Positions 1 through 6,795 of a DNA stretch of 13,766 nucleotides are shown piece after piece (positions within the stretch are counted from its first letter, which is position 1; each line of letters begins with the position of its first letter). Both the position numbers and the translations under genes were made by a program. Source of the stretch: Rhizobiaceae bacterium (GTDB lineage: Bacteria > Pseudomonadota > Alphaproteobacteria > Rhizobiales > Rhizobiaceae); the NCBI GenBank assembly GCA_021648425.1, contig JAKISV010000060.1, positions 1-13,766 on the forward strand, in the 5' to 3' direction. The notes below the pieces were generated by a model, which saw only the letters and a program-made list of their open reading frames with translations, did not search any database and was not told the DNA's origin.

Positions 1-140
1 GCATTTAACAAAACTGCCTAAATGCAGTAATGTACTCAGGCAGGGGACATTAAACCTGTCAGACTTGCACTACTGCAGAGGTGATTTGCATTCACCCGCC
101 TAACAAATGCCGCAACATGCTGCCCAAGGAGGGAATTTCG

Positions 141-374
141 ATGTCAATTTTTAAGAAAACAATTTATGCCGCTATGACCGCTGTTATTATGTCATCCGCA
201 GGCGCTGCGATTACAACTTCGCCAGCCCAGGCCGGTTATCATTATAATGGGGGATATCAATTTCCCAAATACAAAAAGAGATATTATAAACCAAAATGCT
301 ACTGGGGATGGGTTTGGAAAAAAACCCATCGCTACCATGGTCACAAACATAAAGTCTGGGCAAAAATCTGCTGA
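141..374 (+). CDS. Secreted cationic Tyr/Trp/His-rich microprotein (copy 1)
   Basis: No function is recognised. The 77-residue product starts with a signal peptide (Lys5-Lys6, then a hydrophobic stretch) with a likely cut after the SPAQA segment at residue 31. That leaves a mature peptide of about 46 residues with roughly 12 Lys/Arg, 8 Tyr, 4 Trp, 5 His and no Asp or Glu, so it is strongly basic and aromatic. It has two cysteines, one in the CYW motif in mid-peptide and one as the last residue, which could form a disulfide after export. The ATG at 141 is chosen over an in-frame start at 81 because AAGGAGGG lies just upstream and the signal peptide begins there. A paralogue follows at 573-842, and a strong terminator makes this gene monocistronic. 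Metal, nucleic acid, polysaccharide or envelope binding are all possible; none is shown. Confidence 0.8.
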   Translation: MSIFKKTIYAAMTAVIMSSAGAAITTSPAQAGYHYNGGYQFPKYKKRYYKPKCYWGWVWKKTHRYHGHKHKVWAKIC

Positions 375-402
375 CAATATTGATGCACAACAATAAGTAA
401 TG

Positions 403-428
403 AAAACCCCGGCAAGCCGGGGTTTTTT
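403..428 (+). terminator. Rho-independent terminator after microprotein copy 1
   Basis: An 11-bp perfect stem (AAAACCCCGGC pairing with GCCGGGGTTTT) closes on a two-base AA core and runs into a T tract. It lies 28 bases after the stop codon. Its stem nearly matches that of the terminator after the paralogous gene. Confidence 0.9.
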
Positions 429-477
429 AATGCCGAAATATTGGAATAGTCATTCAAATTATTAGAAATTTGCAACG

Positions 478-486
478 TGATATAAT
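478..486 (+). promoter_or_regulatory. Candidate extended -10 promoter element for microprotein copy 2
   Basis: The sequence TGATATAAT fits TGnTATAAT, a perfect -10 hexamer with the extended -10 TG. No good -35 hexamer is seen 16-18 bases upstream, which an extended -10 can tolerate. Transcription would start near 493, giving an untranslated leader of about 80 bases. This is inferred from consensus only. Confidence 0.45.
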
Positions 487-572
487 GCACGCCCGCCTCA
501 CAAAACACCTCCTATATTAGTTTCAAGAGAGGAAGCAGGAAGCTTTCTTTCACAAACAAAGGAGCGAACGCA

Positions 573-842
573 ATGAGTACTATTAAAAGAACTATCTTAG
601 CTGGCCTTGCTGCAGTCACAATGATTTCTGCTGGTGCAGTAATTGCCCCAAGCCAGGCTGAAGCCAAACATAAATATGGAAGTTACTATGGTGGATACAA
701 TTACTATGGTGGCTATAAAAAAGTCCATAACTATGGTTACAAAAACTACTACAAGCCAAACTGTTACTGGAAAAAAGTCTGGAAAAAGACTCACCGTTGG
801 CATCACCACAAGCATAAAGTTTCAATCAAAATTTGCTACTAA
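573..842 (+). CDS. Secreted cationic Tyr/Gly/His-rich microprotein (copy 2)
   Basis: This paralogue of the gene at 141-374 encodes 89 residues of unknown function. The signal peptide has the same plan (start, basic residues, Ala-rich core, SAGA) and probably ends after the SQAEA segment at residue 31. The mature part of about 58 residues has no acidic residue, at least 7 His, and a Gly-Tyr repeat stretch (residues ~36-47) of the YYGGYNYYGGY kind. Its last third aligns with copy 1 through YYKPxCYW, VWKKTHR, HKHKV and KIC, so both cysteines are conserved. An AAAGGAGCG ribosome binding site precedes the ATG. An extended -10 element upstream and its own terminator suggest separate regulation from copy 1. 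The main difference is the longer Tyr-Gly linker. Confidence 0.82.
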   Translation: MSTIKRTILAGLAAVTMISAGAVIAPSQAEAKHKYGSYYGGYNYYGGYKKVHNYGYKNYYKPNCYWKKVWKKTHRWHHHKHKVSIKICY

Positions 843-868
843 GCTGCATCTTGAAACTTAATGTAACT

Positions 869-900
869 CAAACCCCGGCTTGCCGGGGTTTGGTTGTTTT
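869..900 (+). terminator. Rho-independent terminator after microprotein copy 2
   Basis: CAAACCCCGGC pairs with GCCGGGGTTTG around a TT core and is followed by a T-rich tail. The stem is almost the same as the one after copy 1, which fits duplication of the whole gene-plus-terminator unit or use of a common genomic terminator type. Confidence 0.88.
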
Positions 901-989
901 TGGGCGTCAGATTTTTCTTCATGGCCCAACAAGGTAATATATGGTAACGCCAGTTGAATTTGTATTCACGCGATGGAATAATTCCTCAC

Positions 990-2240
990 ATGAAAATTCT
1001 CTCAGCAATTAAAATTTTGTCCGGGCTAGTCATTCTATTTAGCCTGGCATCGCCAGTTTTTGCTCAGAACCGTCAAAAAATACAAAAGCAATTTGATGCC
1101 TGGGCCAAATCAGATTTATGGCCGGAAGCCAATAATCGAGGCATATCTGCCAAAACATTCAACCGCGCTATTATTGGCCTTGAGTTGCAGTTGAAATTAC
1201 CAGACCTGGTAATACCCGGAGCAAAACTGCCCAAAAAGCGGGCTCAAAGCCAGTCTGAATTTCGCGGGCCGGCCGCCTATTTTTCCGAAGGTAATTTGAA
1301 ATCGCAAGCCAGAACCGGCCGCGTGCTTTTGCGAAAATGGAGCAAAACACTCAAAAAGATTGAAAAGCGTTATGGCGTGCCAGGCGGCATCCTGATTGCC
1401 ATCTGGGGCAGGGAATCCGCTTTTGGTAATGCAAAAATTCCCTATTCTGCAATTCAGGTGCTGGCCACCAAAGCATTCATGTCAACGCGCAAGGAGTTGT
1501 TTCGCGAGGAATTGCTTTCCGCCCTGATTATCGTTCAACGTGATCGCCTGAATGGAAGTGAGCTGAAAGGGTCCTGGGCTGGTGCGCTTGGTCAACCGCA
1601 GTTTATGCCCTCAAGTTTTCTGAAATATGCCGTAGATTTTGATGGTGATGGCAAAAAAGATATCTGGAACTCTGTTCCTGACACATTGGCCTCAATGGCC
1701 AATTATCTTTCCCAAAATGGCTGGTCGCCAAAGCGTCGCTGGGGTTTTGAAGTGCGTATCCCGGGCCATATATCCTGTGCCATGGAGGGGCCGGACCGGG
1801 CAAGAAAAACAGGTGAATGGGAAAAAGATGGTATTCGAAGAATAACGGGTAAGCCGTTTCCAGCATCGCGAACGCTCAACAAAACAATGATGCTGGTTCC
1901 CGCTGGACGCTTTGGTCCTCATTTTATTGTCACAGATAATTTCTACGTGATAAAAAAATATAACAACTCAGATTTATACGCACTTTTTGTCGGCAATCTG
2001 GCTGACCGCATTAGTCTTGGTGCGGGCCCTTTTAAAACCTCCTGGCAAAAACAACCCAAAATGCTGCGGTCACAAATTGCCCGCATGCAGCGCAAGCTGG
2101 AAAAGCAGGGATATGATGTGGGCGGGGCAGACGGTTTGCCGGGGTTTAGAACCAGACGGTCTATTGGTGAGTGGCAGATAGGTGAGGGGCGCAAATCCAC
2201 CTGTTTTCCAGACTTGAAACTGATCAGGGAATTAAAATAG
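990..2240 (+). CDS. Lytic murein transglycosylase, MltB-like (SLT_2) with peptidoglycan-binding domain
   Basis: The product cleaves the MurNAc-GlcNAc bond of peptidoglycan in the periplasm, forming 1,6-anhydro ends. The ATG at 990 gives 416 residues with a signal peptide ending near FA|Q at residue 25; an upstream in-frame TTG at 954 only adds residues before it. No lipobox cysteine follows, so the enzyme looks soluble rather than a lipoprotein like E. coli MltB. The catalytic domain (about 30-330) has AIWGRESAFG, with Glu142 as probable catalytic acid, then GALGQPQFMPSSF and a DFDGDGKKD loop (216-224) resembling the EF-hand-like site of MltB. The C-terminal ~70 residues resemble a PG_binding_1 domain (GYDVGGADGLPG, FRTRRSI). 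The ribosome binding site is weak (GGA 13 bases upstream). Confidence 0.9.
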   Translation: MKILSAIKILSGLVILFSLASPVFAQNRQKIQKQFDAWAKSDLWPEANNRGISAKTFNRAIIGLELQLKLPDLVIPGAKLPKKRAQSQSEFRGPAAYFSEGNLKSQARTGRVLLRKWSKTLKKIEKRYGVPGGILIAIWGRESAFGNAKIPYSAIQVLATKAFMSTRKELFREELLSALIIVQRDRLNGSELKGSWAGALGQPQFMPSSFLKYAVDFDGDGKKDIWNSVPDTLASMANYLSQNGWSPKRRWGFEVRIPGHISCAMEGPDRARKTGEWEKDGIRRITGKPFPASRTLNKTMMLVPAGRFGPHFIVTDNFYVIKKYNNSDLYALFVGNLADRISLGAGPFKTSWQKQPKMLRSQIARMQRKLEKQGYDVGGADGLPGFRTRRSIGEWQIGEGRKSTCFPDLKLIRELK

Positions 2241-2271
2241 TTGGTAAACCGCTGTTTTACAATTTAACTAT
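2237..2271. terminator. Weak hairpin over the convergent transglycosylase / small-gene stops
   Basis: ATAGTT (2237-2242) pairs with AACTAT (2266-2271), and GTAAA (2244-2248) pairs with TTTAC (2256-2260) inside it, with an internal loop. The structure spans the stop codons of the two convergent genes and could slow transcription from either side. It is AT-rich and lacks a clear T tract, so termination is only a possibility. Confidence 0.25.
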
Positions 2272-2583
2272 CTGCCCGGTGGCTGCGTTGAAGCCTACAT
2301 TGGTTTTCCGGAAATTTAATAGGGCCGCAAATACATAAACATTACCAACGCAATCCAACGTCTGGATGTTTTTATAGCCAGCCAGGAATATTTTTGCCTT
2401 TGCCGCTCCACAGGTGAAACGTGCCAAACGGTTGATAGCAGCGCCCTTACTCTTTTTTTCTCCACCGATAACAATACCAACTTTAATACTGGCAATACTG
2501 GTCGATTGAGCAGTACCTATCCACCCAAATAGCAAAGCAAATGTTGTCAATGCAATAAACAGCCGGGTATTTTGAATATGCAT
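2257..2583 (-). CDS. Small secreted protein of unknown function
   Basis: This 108-residue protein is not recognised. Residues 1 to about 27 look like a signal peptide (hydrophobic FIALTTFALLFGWIG, then TAQS). The mature part has a short basic GEKKSKG segment, a Cys in RFTCGAAKA and a second Cys in TLDCVGNVYVF. It ends in an AATGQIVKL stretch typical of small beta-rich secreted proteins. The two cysteines suggest a single periplasmic disulfide. The start is supported by AGGTGAG just upstream of the ATG on the minus strand. It converges on the transglycosylase gene with only 16 bases between stops. It lies downstream of znuA on the same strand, but the 144-base gap holding a CtrA-like TTAA cluster argues for its own promoter. 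Confidence 0.72.
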   Translation of the reverse strand: MHIQNTRLFIALTTFALLFGWIGTAQSTSIASIKVGIVIGGEKKSKGAAINRLARFTCGAAKAKIFLAGYKNIQTLDCVGNVYVFAALLNFRKTNVGFNAATGQIVKL

Positions 2584-2685
2584 GGCTCACCTGGTCCGGT
2601 TTTCAGCCCTGAATATGTGCCAAATCGGGATGATGGGGCTTTATTCAGGTTTATGAAATCAGGCTAGCAAGCTGCGTGCCATTTG

Positions 2686-2723
2686 TTAATGGAAATTAAC
2701 CATATTTTTTAAGGTTTTGTTAA
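2686..2723. promoter_or_regulatory. Cluster of four TTAA motifs including a CtrA-type TTAA-N7-TTAA site
   Basis: TTAA occurs at 2686, 2696, 2709 and 2720. The last two form TTAA-N7-TTAA, the full binding-site pattern known for the alphaproteobacterial cell-cycle regulator CtrA. The second one lies in TTAACCAT, an extended CtrA half-site. The cluster lies about 100-140 bases upstream of the small secreted protein gene (minus strand) and directly after the znuA stop. Function is inferred from pattern only; the region is AT-rich. Confidence 0.4.
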
Positions 2724-2727
2724 ATTA

Positions 2728-3612
2728 TCAGCAATCAGCGATTGCCCTGGAAATATTCTTCATCATATCAACATACAAATCCAGACCGGGCTCAAGATTG
2801 CTGCCAAGCGGGTCAAGAATAACCACATTCAGCTTTGCATCACCAGCTGCAGAAGCGATAGCCGATGAATTAATGAGCGGATCTGTAAATATACAACTAT
2901 AGTCACCCGAGCGCAGCAACCTGCGAATATCGGAAATCTGCTTTGCACTGGGCATCAGAACTTCGTTGCCTGGGCTTACCGAACGCATTTCAACATCAAA
3001 CTCCTTTCCAAAATATGCCAGGGCATTGTGATAGATCAAAAACTTCTTGGATTGTGCAGAAATAAGCATTGTTGAAATATCTGATTTTAAGCCCGTCAGT
3101 TCCTTTTCCAATGTGGCAAAATTATCCAGATATGTCTGGCGGTTCGCGGGATCGATTTTTATAAGCGTGTCTTTTATCAACGCGCTGATAATTTGCGCGT
3201 TGCCGGTACTCAGCCAGATATGGGGATCAATCAGACTGCCGGTAGAGTGGAGTAGTTGTAATTTGTTATTACCCAGCAATGACACAACTTCAGAATTATC
3301 AGCAAGGGAGCGAATTGGATTAATCAGAAATGTTTCCAGTTCAGGACCGATCCAGAACAATATGTCAGCAGTCGCAAGAAGCTTCGCCTGGGAAGGCTTA
3401 AGCACCGCATCATGGGCGGGCTGATTGTCACCCAGCAGCAAATACGGCACCGCCACGCCTTTCATTATTCTGGCAGTAATGGAGTGCAGCGGGCGTATTG
3501 TTGTAACAACTTTCAGATTGGAAGAAGTTTGAGCGAATACTTGCATTGGCAATGTCAGCAACACGAAACTGAAAGCCAGTTGCAGAAATTTCTGGATTGT
3601 TGAAAACTTCAT
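2728..3612 (-). CDS. znuA: Zinc ABC transporter, periplasmic substrate-binding protein
   Basis: ZnuA captures zinc in the periplasm and hands it to the ZnuBC transporter. The 294-residue product has a signal peptide ending near VFA|Q (residue 27), then the family pattern: IRPLHSI (His43), PAHDAVLKPSQA (His67), DPHIWLS (His131), YHNALAYF (His195) and LDPLG (Asp267). His67, His131 and His195 match the three zinc ligands of E. coli ZnuA; the Glu before the first is Ala66 here. Cys240 and the terminal Cys294 match the E. coli disulfide pair. The His/Asp-rich loop found before the second ligand in E. coli ZnuA is absent. The YHNA form of the third motif favours zinc over manganese. It is transcribed away from znuCB. 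The start has only a weak ribosome site, and no clear Zur box was found. Confidence 0.9.
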   Translation of the reverse strand: MKFSTIQKFLQLAFSFVLLTLPMQVFAQTSSNLKVVTTIRPLHSITARIMKGVAVPYLLLGDNQPAHDAVLKPSQAKLLATADILFWIGPELETFLINPIRSLADNSEVVSLLGNNKLQLLHSTGSLIDPHIWLSTGNAQIISALIKDTLIKIDPANRQTYLDNFATLEKELTGLKSDISTMLISAQSKKFLIYHNALAYFGKEFDVEMRSVSPGNEVLMPSAKQISDIRRLLRSGDYSCIFTDPLINSSAIASAAGDAKLNVVILDPLGSNLEPGLDLYVDMMKNISRAIADC

Positions 3613-3706
3613 AAGGAAAGCTCATTGGCAAATAGCAAAATAGCTGGATATCGTTTATGACTGTCACTCGCTTTAATTTCAACACCGCAAATAAGATTTA
3701 ATATTG

Positions 3707-4507
3707 ATGGCTCAAATCAATCATACTCTGGTCAATCTGCATGATGTAGGTGTGAAGCGCGAAGGCCGCTGGCTCATCCGCCATATTGATTTACAAATAA
3801 AGAGCGGTGAAATCATCACCATTGTCGGGCCCAACGGCTCTGGAAAGAGCACGCTGCTCAAAACCCTGACTGCAATAATCGACCCGGATGAGGGAGCGGT
3901 AAAGAGATCAGATAATTTGCAAATCGCATATGTGCCGCAAAAACTGTCTATCGATGCCGCTATGCCAATGTCCGTCAAACGGATGATGACGCTTGGCGGT
4001 AATTTTCCACCTGCAAAAATAAATGAACTCCTGAACAGATTTGATATTGATCACCTGGCCCACAAACAGGTGCAATCTCTTTCGGGCGGAGAGTTTCAGC
4101 GTTTGTTGTTTGCACGCGCGTTAATTTCAGAACCAAATTTGCTTGTGCTTGATGAACCAGGCCAGGGTGTGGATATTCCCGGCCAGCTGGAACTATACGA
4201 TTATATAAGCCGCTACCGTGATGAAACCGGCGCCGGTATCGTTCTCGTTTCCCATGATTTACATCTTGTCATGGCAGCCACAGATCGTGTTGTGTGTATG
4301 AATGGCCATATATGTTGCAGCGGCACTCCCCAAAGTGTAGCCAGCGATCCGCAATATTTGCAATTGCTGGGTCATCAGGCATCCAAGGCATTGGCCCTTT
4401 ATCAGCACAATCACGATCACGTACACCTGCCCGATGGCAGGGTGCAACATAAAGATGGAACTATAACATCCGATTGCCACCCGCAAGACGGCCATCATCA
4501 TGATTGA
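3707..4507 (+). CDS. znuC: Zinc ABC transporter, ATP-binding protein with His-rich tail
   Basis: ZnuC is the cytoplasmic ATPase of the zinc importer. From the ATG at 3707 (an in-frame TTG lies 3 bases upstream) it has 266 residues. They include Walker A GPNGSGKST (41-49), the Q-loop at YVPQK (Gln78), signature LSGGE (125-129), Walker B LLVLDE (145-150) and the switch His183 in VSHD. After the ABC fold, a tail from about 232 to 266 has nine His and one Cys in about 35 residues, ending GHHHD. This could bind zinc as a reservoir or sensor. Such tails are, to my knowledge, common in rhizobial ZnuC proteins. The last 8 bases overlap the znuB start, indicating translational coupling. No good Shine-Dalgarno is seen before the start. 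Confidence 0.93.
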   Translation: MAQINHTLVNLHDVGVKREGRWLIRHIDLQIKSGEIITIVGPNGSGKSTLLKTLTAIIDPDEGAVKRSDNLQIAYVPQKLSIDAAMPMSVKRMMTLGGNFPPAKINELLNRFDIDHLAHKQVQSLSGGEFQRLLFARALISEPNLLVLDEPGQGVDIPGQLELYDYISRYRDETGAGIVLVSHDLHLVMAATDRVVCMNGHICCSGTPQSVASDPQYLQLLGHQASKALALYQHNHDHVHLPDGRVQHKDGTITSDCHPQDGHHHD

Positions 4508-5315
4508 AGAATTTATGCTTCGTGCATTTTTAAGTGGCCTCGCCCTTTGTCTGGTAACAGGTCCTGTGGGCTGTTTCATTATCTGGAAGAGGATGGCCTA
4601 TTTTGGTGATACACTTGCCCATTCCGCATTGCTTGGAGTTGCTCTGGCTTTGTTTTTGCAAATCGAAGCCATCATCGGTGTATTTGTCATTGCGGTGGGC
4701 GTTTCAATTTTGCTCATTACCTTGCGCCGTAGCACCCTTTTTTCCAACGACACCTCGCTTGGCATTCTTTCACACTCAGCGCTGGCTATCGGCCTGATCG
4801 CCATTTCTCTTATTGCGCCGGGAAACATATCGTTAAACAGCCTGTTGTTCGGCGATATTCTGGCAGTCTCATGGCGCGATGTTTGGGTGAGTTTTGGCGT
4901 GGCCATAATAATTCTGCTGATTTTATCCTTTCAGTGGCGCGCGCTGATTGCTCATACCCTCAGCCCGGATATTGCCGGCGCCGAACGCATCGGGAGCAAA
5001 ATGAGTGAAATGTTGTTTATGATTATGTGCAGCGGGCTGGTTGCCATCGCCATGAAGATTACCGGCATATTGCTGATTTCCGCTTTGCTGATCCTGCCCG
5101 CAGCAATCGCCAGAATATTTTCCCGCTCCCCGGAACAAATGGCACTGCTGGCAACATTATTCGGCATAGCCTCCATTGGCGGCGGGCTGTTTGCGTCCCT
5201 GAATTATGATTTACCTTCAGGCCCGGCAATTATTGTAACCTCCAGCCTGTATTTTTTAACAGGCCTGCTGATAGCGCGTCTGAGCGCCGCAATAAAAAAC
5301 CGTCATAATTCCTGA
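4500..5315 (+). CDS. znuB: Zinc ABC transporter, membrane permease
   Basis: ZnuB forms the inner-membrane channel for zinc uptake. The 271-residue product is very hydrophobic, with about seven to eight membrane spans visible (roughly 8-27, 41-71 in one or two passes, 89-106, 128-148, 168-200, 215-231, 238-262). Family marks include GPVGCFIIWKRMAYFGDTLAHSALLG near the N-terminus (GDTLAHS is typical of ZnuB/MntB/TroC permeases) and GILLISALLILPAAIAR in the middle, a stretch found in permeases of this group. It starts inside the end of znuC in another frame, so the two are surely co-transcribed. No terminator is obvious after it before the fimbrial operon begins 220 bases downstream. Confidence 0.93.
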   Translation: MIEEFMLRAFLSGLALCLVTGPVGCFIIWKRMAYFGDTLAHSALLGVALALFLQIEAIIGVFVIAVGVSILLITLRRSTLFSNDTSLGILSHSALAIGLIAISLIAPGNISLNSLLFGDILAVSWRDVWVSFGVAIIILLILSFQWRALIAHTLSPDIAGAERIGSKMSEMLFMIMCSGLVAIAMKITGILLISALLILPAAIARIFSRSPEQMALLATLFGIASIGGGLFASLNYDLPSGPAIIVTSSLYFLTGLLIARLSAAIKNRHNS

Positions 5316-5534
5316 CCCTCATATCTGTTTTGTTGTTTTACACTTCATTTACCACCTCAAGTTACATTGCATTTACTAGTCTGCTGTTTTTTTTGGATTA
5401 GATACAAAATTCTCTTGGTTAGCAAATGTTTGTTAAGAGGCTTCGACTAGATTGCATCACGTGTTCAGCTATTTTTCTAAAGTTGCTGGGGGCAATAAAA
5501 CCAAAAAAAGTGTAACAATGCAGGGAATAAAGAA
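5316..5534 (+). other. 219-base non-coding region upstream of the fimbrial operon
   Basis: No gene is seen. The stretch is AT-rich and holds a run of eight T (5387-5394), a CACGTG palindrome (5458-5463) and an AGGGA ribosome site (5522-5526) for the pilin gene. No strong -35/-10 pair with 16-18 base spacing stands out, although the fimbrial promoter must lie here unless the operon is read through from znuB. No clear hairpin terminator for znuCB is seen. Confidence 0.5.
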
Positions 5535-6038
5535 ATGAACAAGTATATGAAAAAATTTAGTGTATTGGCTTCAGCTTCCGCTATGGCCGTAATGTCAGTT
5601 GTAGCTGTAGACGCAGCTGTAACTACTGCAACTTTCACCGCTCAAATCATCATTCAAGATGATTGTGACATTGTATCAGCCGGTAACCTGGACTTTGGTA
5701 CTGCTGGTGTTCTGGCTGCAAACGTCGATGCAACTGCTGCATTGAGTGTTCAATGCACAAACGGCTCCGCCTTTGACATCGGCCTGGACGCCGGAGTTGG
5801 TGTTGGTGCAACTACTGCAACTCGCAGAATGAGTAATGGTGGCGCTACTGTTGACTATCAAATGTTTACAGATGCTGGCCGTACAACAAACTGGGGTGAT
5901 GCTGTTGGTGTAGATACTGTTGCTTCAACAGGTACTGGTGCTGCACAATCATTCACTATCTATGGTCGCGTACCGGTTCAAACCACACCGGCTGCAGCCA
6001 CATACACAGACACAGTGACTGTTACAGTTACTTTCTAA
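5535..6038 (+). CDS. Spore coat U domain major pilin (CsuA/B-like)
   Basis: This is the probable major subunit of a Csu-type (archaic chaperone-usher) pilus, exported to the periplasm and polymerised through the outer membrane. The 167 residues begin with a signal peptide ending about VDA|A (27/28). The mature part follows the SCPU/CsuA/B pattern closely: DDCDIVSAGNLDFGTAGVL, then VQCTNGSAFDIGLDAG, RRMSNGG, NWGD, and a C-terminal YGRVPVQTTPAAATYTDTV ending in alternating Thr/Val. Cys44 and Cys74 should form the conserved disulfide. AGGGA nine bases before the ATG supports the start. It is the first gene of a three-gene operon with a chaperone and usher. Codon use is AT-leaning with repeated GCT/GCA, as expected for an abundant Ala/Thr-rich pilin. 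Confidence 0.93.
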   Translation: MNKYMKKFSVLASASAMAVMSVVAVDAAVTTATFTAQIIIQDDCDIVSAGNLDFGTAGVLAANVDATAALSVQCTNGSAFDIGLDAGVGVGATTATRRMSNGGATVDYQMFTDAGRTTNWGDAVGVDTVASTGTGAAQSFTIYGRVPVQTTPAAATYTDTVTVTVTF

Positions 6039-6081
6039 ACCAACGCAGCATTAGCTGCAAAATTATGGGGATAATTTGATT

Positions 6082-6795
6082 ATGCGGATTGGGATTGTAG
6101 GGGCACTTTCAGTATGGCTCATGTTAGGGGTTGCTGCACCAGTGCATGCAACAGCATTACAGGTAGCACCAGTACTGGTAGATGTTCCCGCACCCGGAGC
6201 CGCATCCAAATTAACCTTGAAAAACAGCGGATCTGAGCAATTAAAAGCTCAGATCCGTATATTCAAATGGGTTCAGCGTAACGGCAAAGACGAACTCATT
6301 CCAACACGAGACGTGGTCGCAAGCCCGCCTCTGGTAAAGATTTCTCCAAATGGTTCTAATATCGTTCGTATCGTGAGGGTGTCAAAAACCCCAATACAGG
6401 GCGAAGAATCATACCGATTGATTGTCGATCAACTGCCAAATAGAACAAAGAATTCTGGCATCGCTGTAAAGCTGCAAATGCGTTACTCAATTCCGGTATT
6501 TTTTGGAACAAACAATAGTGCCGAACCTAAATTGGCCTGGACTGTGAAGGCAAATGGATCAAATCTGGTTGTCCGCAATACCGGCCCGCGACGCGTTCGT
6601 GTATCAGAATTAACAATTAAGAATGCCCGTGGTGAGCGAATTGGCTCCAAAAACGGCTTAGTTGGCTATGTTTTGAGTAATTCAATGGCCAGCTTCAAAA
6701 TTGGAATGGCAAAAAAGGCAAGAAAAGGTTCGCAGGTTCTGATAACGGCCAACGGACAAGGTCAACAAATTAGTATTAAATCCAGAGTTCAGTGA
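6082..6795 (+). CDS. Periplasmic fimbrial chaperone (CsuC-like)
   Basis: This PapD-type chaperone binds pilin subunits by donor-strand complementation and delivers them to the usher. From the ATG at 6082 it has 237 residues; GGGGA ten bases upstream supports this start over a TTG at 6076. The signal peptide ends at VHA|T (residue 23). The N-terminal domain has LQVAPVLVDVPAPGAASKLTLKN, then FKWVQRNGKDELIPTRDVVASPPLVKISP and RIVRVSKTPIQGEESYRLIVDQLP, the conserved F1-G1 region with the invariant Lys of SKTP. The C-terminal Ig-like domain follows from about 125. It lies 43 bases after the pilin stop and is clearly in the same operon. Confidence 0.92.
   Translation: MRIGIVGALSVWLMLGVAAPVHATALQVAPVLVDVPAPGAASKLTLKNSGSEQLKAQIRIFKWVQRNGKDELIPTRDVVASPPLVKISPNGSNIVRIVRVSKTPIQGEESYRLIVDQLPNRTKNSGIAVKLQMRYSIPVFFGTNNSAEPKLAWTVKANGSNLVVRNTGPRRVRVSELTIKNARGERIGSKNGLVGYVLSNSMASFKIGMAKKARKGSQVLITANGQGQQISIKSRVQ

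Noticed and set aside
1..25. Inverted repeat GCATTTA...TAAATGC at the window edge
   Set aside because: It is a seven-pair AT-rich stem with an eleven-base loop and no T tract, and the window begins inside it. A possible promoter there (TTAACA-N17-TAATGT) matches the -10 consensus poorly.
80..96. GGTGA-N7-TCACC as a CRP/FNR-like site
   Set aside because: The spacing is seven, not six, and the outer bases do not match TGTGA-N6-TCACA; it is not called a site.
81..140. N-terminal extension of microprotein copy 1 from an upstream in-frame start
   Set aside because: The AAGGAGGG site and the signal peptide both point to the ATG at 141; the extension has no ribosome site and would spoil the signal sequence.
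660..720. Gly-Tyr repeat DNA in microprotein copy 2 as a tandem repeat element
   Set aside because: The repetition is at codon level within a low-complexity peptide (YYGGY units) and is too short and irregular to be a DNA repeat element.
5458..5463. CACGTG palindrome upstream of the pilin gene
   Set aside because: A single six-base palindrome is expected by chance and no bacterial regulator can be assigned from it.
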